Shown here in pieces: positions 26,514-33,531 of a stretch of DNA of 33,531 nt. The notes under the pieces are model-generated. The model was not told where the DNA came from and searched no databases. It saw only the letters and a list, made by a program, of their open reading frames with translations. The stretch is from positions 1 to 33,531 of the forward strand of contig JAQWUC010000063.1 in the NCBI GenBank assembly GCA_029242355.1, read 5' to 3'. The first letter of the stretch is position 1, and every line of letters starts with the position of its first letter. Made by a program: the position numbers and the translations under genes. The stretch is from Paracoccaceae bacterium (lineage in GTDB: Bacteria; Pseudomonadota; Alphaproteobacteria; Rhodobacterales; Rhodobacteraceae).

Positions 26514-27496
26514 AACCAATATTAAAATTTCTTTCTGGCCGCGAGGCTGGAATTTTCGTCATGATTATATTATTTTGTACTGCGGTTGGGATATACAAAC
26601 CTCATTTTATATCTTCAAACAGTCTTAGAATTATACTGCTTTTAGTTCCACTAATCATGATAGGCGCGATGGCACAAATGTTAGTGCTTGTTGCTCGACA
26701 TGTTGATTTATCGATGGGATCCATGCTTGGTTTTTCAGCAATGGTAGCTGGTCTAATGTATCGCGATATGCCTGAAATTTGGTGGCCAATTGGCTTTTTA
26801 GTAGCCGTTGGCACCGGCGCTGTCCTAGGACTCTTCAATGGGCTTTTAGTAACTATATTTAACTTACCGTCCATTATCGTAACTCTTGGCACTTTAAATT
26901 TGTATCGAGGTCTTACCTTTATTATTTCTGACGCAAGGCAAATTAATCGAGCAAACATACCGAGTGAACTCAAAGCTATGTCTCAAACTTCTCCCATTTT
27001 TGGAATACCTTGGATCATCTTGATGTCTTTTGCCATTGCTCTTCTTACATTTTATCTTGTTCGGTACACTCAGCTTGGTCGACAAATATACGCTATTGGC
27101 TCGAATCCAAACGCAGCACCCCTCAGAGGAATTAACGTCACTAAAGTGACATTAATAGTATTCATTATATCCGGAGCACTAAGCGGACTGGCTGGAATAA
27201 TGTATGCGAGTCGTTGGGGTTTTGTAAATCCTTCTAATACAGGAATGGGGTTCGAATTTCAGGTCATTGCTGCAGTAGTTATTGGAGGAGTTTCAATAAA
27301 TGGCGGTGTTGGAACTGTTCTGGGAACTTTCTTAGGCGTTATTCTTCTCGGTTGCGTAGCAGCGGCCCTTCCTCTTCTTGGAATCCCTGGAACGACGCAA
27401 AGCGCAATTTATGGATCTGTAATTTTAATAGCTCTTCTTATTGATAGATCAGTAAGGCAACGCGCAACTGCAAATACCAAACGAAGTCGGGCGTAA
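26510..27496 (+). CDS. Sugar ABC importer permease 1 (RhaP/RbsC type)
   Basis: 328-residue inner-membrane permease of the AraH/RbsC (BPD_transp_2) family with about 8-10 hydrophobic helices. Family landmarks are VARHVDLSMGSMLGFSA, LFNGLLVTIFNLPSIIVTLG, the cytoplasmic GRQIYAIGSNPNAAPLRGI coupling loop that contacts the ATPase, and GGVSINGGVGTVLGTFLGV near the C-terminus. The start overlaps the ATPase stop as ATGA and the stop is 2 bp from the second permease. It forms a heterodimer with the next gene product (inferred from gene order). Confidence 0.93.
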   Translation: MKPILKFLSGREAGIFVMIILFCTAVGIYKPHFISSNSLRIILLLVPLIMIGAMAQMLVLVARHVDLSMGSMLGFSAMVAGLMYRDMPEIWWPIGFLVAVGTGAVLGLFNGLLVTIFNLPSIIVTLGTLNLYRGLTFIISDARQINRANIPSELKAMSQTSPIFGIPWIILMSFAIALLTFYLVRYTQLGRQIYAIGSNPNAAPLRGINVTKVTLIVFIISGALSGLAGIMYASRWGFVNPSNTGMGFEFQVIAAVVIGGVSINGGVGTVLGTFLGVILLGCVAAALPLLGIPGTTQSAIYGSVILIALLIDRSVRQRATANTKRSRA

Positions 27497-27498
27497 TA

Positions 27499-28473
27499 AT
27501 GACAAACCAAATTCCATCATTGTATCATAAAAAAAGCTGGCGATCCTTGTTTAATCGCCCAGAGACAATGACATTCACCTTACTTATTTTAGCATTGGTT
27601 GGCGCAAGCCTGCTCTCAGAATATTTTTTAGATGTTAATTATATTTTAAGAAGCTTTACACTAACGGCTGAACTATCCATCGCCGCCCTTGTTCTCACTA
27701 TGGTAATTATATCTGGCGAAATCGACCTGTCAGCTGCAGCAAATATAGCATTATCTGCATGCATCTTTGCCTATGTCCAAGCCAGTGGCGCGCCTATGAC
27801 ACTTGCTATTCTCACAGGTCTATTTGCTGGGCTTGTAATGGGTAGTTTAAATGCAATCTTAGTAATCGTTTATCAACTCCCCTCAATAATAGTTACTATC
27901 GGGACCTTGATATTTTATCGAGGACTTGCGCAGGTGATAGCTGGTGATAAGTCTATTAGAGTACCAGAATGGTTTATTGGAGTTAATACTAAAATGGTAC
28001 TTGGCGTACCGTTCCCAGTAGTAATTTTTACTGCTACTGCAATTATTCTAGGCTTGGTTTTGGGAACAACAATTTATGGCCGTCAGATATATCAAGTAGG
28101 AACAAATAACACAGCAGCCCTTCACGCTGGAATAAAAAGTAATAGAATTAAATTTGGATTGTTTGTGTTGCTTGGTGTTGTAAGTTCTGCCTGTGGAATT
28201 ATGGCAGCTTCTCGACTAGGCTCTGTACGATACGATTTAGCGCTCGGAGGAGAACTACAAATGGTGCTTATGGCCATGCTCGGAGGCACTTATATTTTTG
28301 GTGGTCGAGGAACAATTCTTGGCACTTTTTTAGCCGCTTGGCTTCTAGTCATCGTCTCGACTGGAATGACGGTAGCAAATTTATTACCAGCAATCCAACT
28401 TACTGTCTTAGGATTGTTACTTATAGTAGCAATTATTGCTACTAATTTCATCTATTCCCGCGCGCGGAGATAG
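27499..28473 (+). CDS. Sugar ABC importer permease 2 (RhaQ/RbsC type)
   Basis: 324-residue paralogue of the preceding permease, same BPD_transp_2 family: ISGEIDLSAAANIALSA, YQLPSIIVTIGTLIFYRGL, the coupling loop GRQIYQVGTNNTAALHAGI and MLGGTYIFGGRGTILGTFL. Two distinct permeases with one double ATPase is the arrangement of rhamnose and autoinducer-2 type importers, unlike the single homodimeric permease of ribose systems. It is followed by a GC-rich 53-bp spacer and the binding-protein gene. Confidence 0.93.
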   Translation: MTNQIPSLYHKKSWRSLFNRPETMTFTLLILALVGASLLSEYFLDVNYILRSFTLTAELSIAALVLTMVIISGEIDLSAAANIALSACIFAYVQASGAPMTLAILTGLFAGLVMGSLNAILVIVYQLPSIIVTIGTLIFYRGLAQVIAGDKSIRVPEWFIGVNTKMVLGVPFPVVIFTATAIILGLVLGTTIYGRQIYQVGTNNTAALHAGIKSNRIKFGLFVLLGVVSSACGIMAASRLGSVRYDLALGGELQMVLMAMLGGTYIFGGRGTILGTFLAAWLLVIVSTGMTVANLLPAIQLTVLGLLLIVAIIATNFIYSRARR

Positions 28474-28526
28474 CGGGGCAACTACCGGGCAACCGCCCAA
28501 ACAATTACTTAACCTAGGAGGAAACC
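28474..28526 (+). promoter_or_regulatory. GC-rich spacer hairpin and strong ribosome site before the binding-protein gene
   Basis: The spacer carries two GGGCAAC copies (28476-28482 and 28487-28493); the second can fold as GGGC-AACC-GCCC (28487-28498), and GCGG/CCGC give an alternative pairing. AGGAGG just before the ATG at 28527 is the strongest ribosome site seen in the operon. A small hairpin plus a strong site is a common way to give the binding protein more product than the membrane subunits; the mechanism here is inferred. Confidence 0.4.
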
Positions 28527-29522
28527 ATGATTAAAAAAACTATACTGTCAACGGTAGCAGCTTTTACCTTGGCATCAGGGATGGCTCTTTCTGAAGATAT
28601 AGATATCGTCTTTATTGGAAAAAATACAGGAAACCCATACTTTGATTCACTGACTCAAGGTTTCGTTGAAGCTTGTGACGTAATCGCCTGTAATTTTGAA
28701 TTTGTTGCCCCAGCAACTGCTGAAGCAACATCGCAAATACCTTTTATTGAGGCTCAAATCCAACGCGGTGTAGACGTAATCGCGATTTCACCAAATAGTC
28801 CAGATGCACTTAATCAAGTATTCGATGCCGCTCGTGCAAAAGATATATTAGTGCTTACAGTAAACGGAGACATAACTGGGAATGAAGAACATCGTGATGC
28901 AACAATTCTACCAACTGACTTCACAAAAGTTGGTGCAGACCAAGTAGAAATGGTTGGCTCATTAATCGGCTATGAAGGCGAGGTTGCTATTCTATCAGCA
29001 ACAACAGAAGCTCCAGATCAAAATTTTTGGATTGAGGGGATGAACAAGACTCTTGAAACAGACTCAAAATATTCAAAAATGACACTAGTAGCAACTGTTT
29101 ATGGAGACGACCAACCAGAAAAATCGACAACAGAAATGGAATCACTCTTAGCTAACTTTCCAAAGCTCAGAGGTGTTATTGCACCTACAACTGTTGGTAT
29201 AGCTGCAGGAGCACAGGTCGTCCAAAGCCGGGGCATATCTGATACTGTTAAAGTAACCGGTCTTGGTCTTCCCTCTGAAATGCGCGACTTTGTTAAAGAT
29301 GGTACAGTTGAAGGCTTCCAACTTTGGTCACCATATAACGAAGGATGGCTAGCTGCGCATTTTTCAGTGGGTCTTAAAAACGGATCAATGGAGAATAAAG
29401 TAGGGGGTACTTTTCAGGTACCTAATCTTGGAACAATTACAATTAATCCAGGAAATTCTATAAATACGCAAGCCGCACTTACTACTTTTAATGCAGCTAA
29501 TATAGACGACTTTAACTTCTAA
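28527..29522 (+). CDS. Periplasmic sugar-binding protein of the ABC importer (RhaS-like)
   Basis: 331-residue substrate-binding protein of the periplasmic-binding-protein-like I (ribose/rhamnose) family. A signal peptide covers about residues 1-22, with a Lys-Lys start, hydrophobic core and ALS before Glu23; there is no lipobox Cys, so a soluble periplasmic protein is expected. The mature part has the family's IVFIGKNTGNPYFDSLTQGF, ISPNSPDALNQVFDAARAKD and APTTVGIAAGAQVVQSRG segments. It is the last gene of the importer operon and is followed by a good intrinsic terminator. Resemblance to RhaS, plus the neighbouring mutarotase and lactonase, suggests a 6-deoxyhexose ligand. Confidence 0.92.
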   Translation: MIKKTILSTVAAFTLASGMALSEDIDIVFIGKNTGNPYFDSLTQGFVEACDVIACNFEFVAPATAEATSQIPFIEAQIQRGVDVIAISPNSPDALNQVFDAARAKDILVLTVNGDITGNEEHRDATILPTDFTKVGADQVEMVGSLIGYEGEVAILSATTEAPDQNFWIEGMNKTLETDSKYSKMTLVATVYGDDQPEKSTTEMESLLANFPKLRGVIAPTTVGIAAGAQVVQSRGISDTVKVTGLGLPSEMRDFVKDGTVEGFQLWSPYNEGWLAAHFSVGLKNGSMENKVGGTFQVPNLGTITINPGNSINTQAALTTFNAANIDDFNF

Positions 29523-29536
29523 ATAAAATACAAATT

Positions 29537-29568
29537 GGGGAGTGTTAGTTTACTTTTCACTCCCCTTT
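29537..29568 (+). terminator. Intrinsic terminator of the importer operon
   Basis: GGGGAGTG (29537-29544) pairs perfectly with CACTCCCC (29558-29565) around a 13-nt loop and is followed by TTT. It begins 14 bp after the binding-protein stop codon. Confidence 0.85.
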
Positions 29569-29709
29569 AATAATATATTTGTTATTTAAATAGCCCGATT
29601 GATCACAAATAAAAAAATTTAGAGTGTTTTAATAAGTACTACCTGACCCAACACTCAATCTACAAAAGAAAAAATCTATATAATTTCGATTTAGTAGAAA
29701 AATACTTTA

Positions 29710-30951
29710 TTACGCCCATTCACCTTTACGAAAAACAGGTATCTTTTTACCATCCTGTGAAATGCCATCCACATCAATTTGATTGGAACCAATCATCCAA
29801 TCAATGTGAATCATGCTACTATTACCTCCACGGTTTTCCACTTCCTCTTTCGAAAGGTCTCCACCATTTTGAAAACATTTGGAGTAACATTGGCCAAGAG
29901 CTATATGACTAGCCGCATTTTCATCGAACAATGTATTGTAAAACAAAAGTCCACTTTGAGAGATTGGTGAACTATGAGGGACTAAAGCTACTTCTCCAAG
30001 CCGACGTGCTCCCTCATCCGAGTCAAGGACTTTTAGTAGAACCTCTTCTCCTTTTGAAGACCGTGCCTCAACAATGCGCCCAGATTCAAACTTAACTTTA
30101 ATTTCTTCAATTAATGTCCCTTGATGCGATAAAGGCTTTGTTGAACAAACATGTCCTTCTACTTTTAATGCGTGAGGCGTTGTAAACACCTCTTCTGAAG
30201 GAATATTAGGATTACAGGTAATGCCATTTTTAGCAATTGAGGCGCCACCCATCCATTCATGTCCATCTGCAAGACCAACACTTAAATTAGTCCCTGGCCC
30301 AAAGAAATGTAACGCTTGAAAATTCTGTCCATTCAACCAATCTGATCTGGTTCTTAGAGCCGCGTTATGCTCTCGCCATGCCGAGATTGGATCTTCTTGA
30401 TCAACCCGCGACGCCGAAAAAATTGCCTCAGCTAAATTATATTGAGCTTCAAACTCTGACAAATCTGGAAACATACGTTTTGCCCAAGACACACTAGGCC
30501 ATGAAATTATATTCCAGTTTATATCAAAACGAGTAATTCTTTCTCGCGTGGGTTTCGAAGCTAGCGAATTTGCTTTATTTACTCGTCCTACTTTTTTGGG
30601 ATCCTGTTCGGATAGAAGCATAGGATCATCGCCCACGATTGCAAGGCGCGCGGTATTACTGTCAAATGCCTCGCCCATTCCCTTAAAAAGCCAACTAGGA
30701 GAAACATCAAATGATGAATCAATAGCGTGTTGATACCGGGCTAGTGTTACCTCCGGATCGGTAAAGATAGGCGTAACCACACCTGCTCCAGCCTTGTAAG
30801 CGTGAATACAAATTCGACGGACTAAAGGTAAAGACTCAACTGGCGCAGTAATTAGCAAATCTTGCTCAGGTTCTAACGCTAGCCCAGTTCGAACAGCAAG
30901 TTCTGCTAATCGATCAATACTATTTGTATCTAATTCAAATTCGTTATGCAT
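29710..30951 (-). CDS. M29-family (thermophilic/AmpS-type) aminopeptidase
   Basis: 413-residue metallo-aminopeptidase of family M29, a dimeric two-zinc or cobalt enzyme that releases N-terminal residues from peptides. The metal-site motifs are present in order: CNPNIPSEEVFTTP (Glu), the segment around RRLGEVALVPHSSPI (Glu, His), LFDENAASHIALGQCY (His) and MIHIDWMIG (His, Asp). The fitted start is ATG 30951, 6 nt after AAGGA; the ATG at 30957 touches that site and is too close. It stands alone on the minus strand, facing the importer operon. The family is usually cytoplasmic and no signal peptide is seen. Confidence 0.92.
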   Translation of the reverse strand: MHNEFELDTNSIDRLAELAVRTGLALEPEQDLLITAPVESLPLVRRICIHAYKAGAGVVTPIFTDPEVTLARYQHAIDSSFDVSPSWLFKGMGEAFDSNTARLAIVGDDPMLLSEQDPKKVGRVNKANSLASKPTRERITRFDINWNIISWPSVSWAKRMFPDLSEFEAQYNLAEAIFSASRVDQEDPISAWREHNAALRTRSDWLNGQNFQALHFFGPGTNLSVGLADGHEWMGGASIAKNGITCNPNIPSEEVFTTPHALKVEGHVCSTKPLSHQGTLIEEIKVKFESGRIVEARSSKGEEVLLKVLDSDEGARRLGEVALVPHSSPISQSGLLFYNTLFDENAASHIALGQCYSKCFQNGGDLSKEEVENRGGNSSMIHIDWMIGSNQIDVDGISQDGKKIPVFRKGEWA

Positions 30952-31539
30952 TGTCATTCCTTAATCACACTACCACTTAATTTTACCACCTTAAGTACAA
31001 TAAAATGGCGAATGATAAAAGAAATTAATCGACCTTAAAATATCCAGGCAACAAAAACCATTCTTTGCCTTGTGAATGATAAGATAAGCACTGTTTATAG
31101 TGTTAGTATTTTATTAGCTACTTCAAGTAAAAATTATAAATGTCACAATTAGAATCTAAAATAGAATTATTCTTTCATATGAAATTTTAAAGTTCGCTTC
31201 TTTCAAAGAGGGGTACTGAAGAGATGCCAAGAGCGGCATACCCTTCAGCTACACATTAGATACTGCTCATTACCCCTTACGTTGAATATAACGACAGACC
31301 AATTTAAAATTTAGCCTATTAAACAAAATTTTCTAAATTAAAATTACTTACATTTAGCCGGTACTTATAATTTTGAATATAATAATTTAATATCCAATCA
31401 TTTTTTTATTTAAATTGATCGTTTTATTAACCAAAACGTAAGATCGATAATCACTACCAATGATTGCTTTAATTCGATACATTCTCTATTATCACCTTTA
31501 ATTAGAGACAAAGGCTCAAAGAATTTATTAGAATTACAC
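30952..31539. other. Divergent intergenic region, 588 bp, no protein gene seen
   Basis: AT-rich DNA between the M29 aminopeptidase and the class V aminotransferase-like gene, expected to hold both promoters. No coding frame is convincing. A markedly GC-richer block at about 31205-31280 can fold into stem-loops and is described separately; the rest (31290-31539) is low-complexity AT sequence. Confidence 0.6.
31209..31277 (+). ncRNA. Candidate structured RNA with competing stems
   Basis: On the plus strand, CTGAAG (31216-31221) pairs with CTTCAG (31243-31248) around an inner ATGCC/GGCAT stem (31224-31228 with 31235-31239), and AGGGGTA (31209-31215) pairs with TACCCCT (31271-31277). GGGTA can instead pair with TACCC at 31239-31243, which would break the first fold. 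It sits in otherwise AT-rich intergenic DNA, about 260 bp before the class V aminotransferase-like gene. No known riboswitch class is recognised. It could also be a transcript from the other strand or a remnant. Confidence 0.3.
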
Positions 31540-32685
31540 ATGATTACATCTCTTTCCAATCGTAAGAGCTTCCCTTGTTTGGAAACGCATAGTTATCTCA
31601 ATCAGGCTTCTTTGGGTCTAATTGGATCTGAAGCCGTCTCAGCAATGCATGAGTTTTTGGATACAACTGCACGGCACGGCAATTTAAGAATGTCAGATAC
31701 AGAGGAAGCAGACTTCTTAAACCCACTGAGATCTCAAATTGCACAACTTATAAACGCACAAACAGAAAACATTGCAATTATTTCAAGTTCAAGCGAGATG
31801 TTAAGTCAACTACCAGAATTAATAGCGCCTGCCGTTCGAAATAAAATTATTTTGGTATCAAACGATTTTCCTGCCATCACCCGTCCCTGGATATCATATT
31901 CAAAAAGAAAAGACTTAAATCTATGTTTTGTTGATGAAAAAGATACTGAAACCCTAACCGACCAAATAATAAAGAATATTGATAAAGACACAGCAGCAGT
32001 GTGTATAAGTTTCGTCCAGTTTTCTTCTGGTACCTGTCTAAATATTCCACAACTTCGTAAAGCAACTAATAATTTTGACGTAAAACTTATCGTCGACATC
32101 ACACAAGCTGCTGGAGCAATCCCATTGTACACAACTGACTGGTGTGCTGATGTAGTCGTCTGTAGCGGATATAAATGGCTCGGCGGTCACGGAGGAATTG
32201 CCTTCGCTGTTTTGTCAGACGAATTACTAAAAAAGACCCCTCCTTGGGTCGGTTGGTTCGGTGGCGAAGATCCTTTTAATATGAATGCAAAACAGCTCTC
32301 ATTATCCAAAACAGCCACTAAATACACCCAGTCCACCCTGTCTTATATTTCTGCAGTTGGTTTAAGTGCGGCTTTAAAAGAACTTTTAGAAATTGATGTG
32401 AACGAGATAAATGCTCATTCCTACAAGTTAGCGGGGATTTTACTATCAGGATTAGAGCATCTTGAATGGAAACCATTTCGACGGGTAGATTCATCAGAGT
32501 TTTCCGGACATATCATCTCTTTAAATGCAACGACTTTAAACATTCCATCAACTCAAAAATACTTGATTAAGAATGGTATTATCTGTGGAATCAGAAATGG
32601 GCGCATTCGAATATCTCTTGCCCATTACAACAATGAACGCGATGTTCAGTCATTATTAAAAAGTCTCAAAGATTTAACTCACTAG
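31540..32685 (+). CDS. PLP-dependent class V aminotransferase-like protein (isopenicillin-N-epimerase/kynureninase-like)
   Basis: 381-residue fold-type I PLP enzyme of the class V family, which includes cysteine desulfurases, kynureninases and isopenicillin N epimerases. The PLP Lys is in CSGYKWLGGHGG (about 225), with the ring-stacking and pyridine-Asp region at LIVDITQAAGAIPL (about 186-199). The N-terminal THSYLNQASLGLIG and the C-terminal GIRNGRIRISLAHYNN are typical of the epimerase-like branch, with substrate unknown. No strong ribosome site precedes the ATG at 31540. It is a single gene between long gaps, with an EamA transporter convergent downstream. Confidence 0.85.
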   Translation: MITSLSNRKSFPCLETHSYLNQASLGLIGSEAVSAMHEFLDTTARHGNLRMSDTEEADFLNPLRSQIAQLINAQTENIAIISSSSEMLSQLPELIAPAVRNKIILVSNDFPAITRPWISYSKRKDLNLCFVDEKDTETLTDQIIKNIDKDTAAVCISFVQFSSGTCLNIPQLRKATNNFDVKLIVDITQAAGAIPLYTTDWCADVVVCSGYKWLGGHGGIAFAVLSDELLKKTPPWVGWFGGEDPFNMNAKQLSLSKTATKYTQSTLSYISAVGLSAALKELLEIDVNEINAHSYKLAGILLSGLEHLEWKPFRRVDSSEFSGHIISLNATTLNIPSTQKYLIKNGIICGIRNGRIRISLAHYNNERDVQSLLKSLKDLTH

Positions 32686-32706
32686 CTATAAAATTTCATT
32701 TAGCCA

Positions 32707-32724
32707 GGAAGACGGTTGGCTTCC
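32707..32724 (+). terminator. Possible weak terminator hairpin after the class V gene
   Basis: GGAAG (32707-32711) pairs with CTTCC (32720-32724) around an 8-nt loop, 22 bp after the stop codon. No T-run follows, so Rho-independent function is doubtful. Confidence 0.25.
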
Positions 32725-32882
32725 ACCTATAATAATGTATTTGAGGATAACTTGGTTCCAAAACCTAAAAAATTCTAAAGAATCAATTGAGTAGGACCAA
32801 CACAAAAAACTTTCGATAGAGTATTCACAACCGAAATACTTTTTTCAGTATTATAAAAAGACTATGCCCATTTTAACTTAAG

Positions 32883-33531
32883 TTATTCATAGTCCTTATT
32901 TTGTGAGTTTTTCGTTATCCCTTCCCTAAAGGAAATAATAATACCAGAAGTTACAACTAAAAAAATTCCCATAACCGCGGTCGGTCCGAGCACAACCTGC
33001 CAAACCAAATAATCTATCGTTGATGCAAATATCAAATAAAAGTACTCGAGAGGAGCAACAAGACTAGTGTCAGCATTTTGGTAAGCACGTATTGTAGCTG
33101 TCATAGCAATAATATGGGTTATTGAAGTAGCACCAATTAACAAAAGTATATCTTTCGTTAAGGGAACCCAACCCATAAACAAAAATTTATTTGAATCCCT
33201 TAATCCTTCAGAAAGTGGAAGCGATGGAATTAAACTGACCATCAATAATCCAAGACATGCATAAAAAATATTATGAGAGAATGTAAGTGAAAAAGACTTT
33301 TGCTCCCTACAAAAACCACGGGTAATTATTACAGCTAAGGCATATGAAATTCCTGCAACAAGAGGAAAGATTAAAATAAAATTCATATTTGTCGCACCGG
33401 GTTGAATTATAAAAAGAACTCCCAAAAACCCAATGCAAACTGCAATGACTCGTCGCCAACCAATAGTTTCCTTCAAAATCACGGTTGCAAATAGACAAAC
33501 AAAAATAGGAGCTGTAAAAAAACAAGTCGCC
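32883..33531 (-). CDS. EamA/DMT-family transporter, 5' end beyond the right edge
   Basis: The C-terminal 215 residues of a ten-helix drug/metabolite transporter. The frame is open to the right edge: the last codons in the window encode FFTAPIFVCLFATVILKET, the end of the first EamA repeat that normally follows about 80 residues of N-terminal helices, so the gene begins outside. The second repeat is complete (IAVCIGFLGVLFIIQPG, MTATIRAYQNADTSLVAPLEY, LGPTAVMGIFLVVTSGIII). An internal GTG at 33482 would give a shortened protein and is not the start. Third DMT transporter of the window. Confidence 0.88.
   Translation of the reverse strand, partial: ATCFFTAPIFVCLFATVILKETIGWRRVIAVCIGFLGVLFIIQPGATNMNFILIFPLVAGISYALAVIITRGFCREQKSFSLTFSHNIFYACLGLLMVSLIPSLPLSEGLRDSNKFLFMGWVPLTKDILLLIGATSITHIIAMTATIRAYQNADTSLVAPLEYFYLIFASTIDYLVWQVVLGPTAVMGIFLVVTSGIIISFREGITKNSQNKDYE

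Noticed and set aside
31205-31285. TPP riboswitch
   Set aside because: The GGGGTA...ACCCTT order is superficially similar, but the conserved CTGAGA and CCTGAT segments are missing and the downstream gene is not a thiamin gene.

Overview
The window looks like chromosome from a low-GC (roughly 37-38% by eye), probably marine, alphaproteobacterium. The evidence is a long (about 1,220-residue) B12-dependent ribonucleotide reductase with a C-terminal cysteine cluster, an alphaproteobacterial-style IlvN, tightly packed catabolic operons with ATGA/TGATG junctions, three EamA/DMT exporters and relics of typical marine catabolic genes (DMSP-demethylase-like GcvT family, sulfopropanediol-dehydrogenase-like HisD family). 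A genus cannot be named from the sequence alone. I see no tRNA, rRNA, insertion sequence, prophage or CRISPR array.

Layout. 1-4280: housekeeping genes, ilvN (+) and nrdJ (-), followed by about 650 bp of very AT-rich DNA. 4946-9557: a minus-strand operon with a BisC/DMSO-reductase-type molybdoenzyme, a GcvT/DmdA-like gene broken by an early stop and a one-base insertion, a CitE-like lyase, and a 3' relic of a second GcvT-like gene. 9748-12425: an EamA transporter, a DUF1330 protein and an aldo/keto reductase. 12446-19909: a LacI-controlled region with a divergent tandem-SnoaL gene, a LacI-type palindrome, a chimeric ORF stitched from three unrelated protein families, then lacI, a second tandem-SnoaL protein, bicupin, alpha/beta hydrolase, RraA-like aldolase and a short MetE-like zinc methyltransferase. 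20094-21728: a HAD protein without its catalytic aspartates and an EamA transporter. 21774-29522: a divergent 6-deoxy-sugar locus with mutarotase, GntR/FCD regulator and lactonase on the minus strand, and aldose dehydrogenase plus a complete ABC importer on the plus strand, separated by a cluster of near-identical GntR-type operators. 29710-33531: an M29 aminopeptidase, an intergenic block with a possible structured RNA, a class V aminotransferase-like protein, and a third EamA transporter cut by the right edge.

How the genes fit together. The deoxy-sugar locus reads as a pathway front end: the ABC importer takes up the sugar, the mutarotase interconverts anomers, the aldo/keto reductase oxidises C1 to a lactone, and the amidohydrolase opens the lactone. 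The later enzymes (aldonate dehydratase, aldolase) are not in the window. The LacI operon has a coherent gene order, but I cannot assign its substrate; it is the best candidate here for an undescribed catabolic pathway. Two places show gene decay caught in progress (the GcvT-like genes and the three-part chimeric ORF), which suggests repeated remodelling of accessory catabolic functions.
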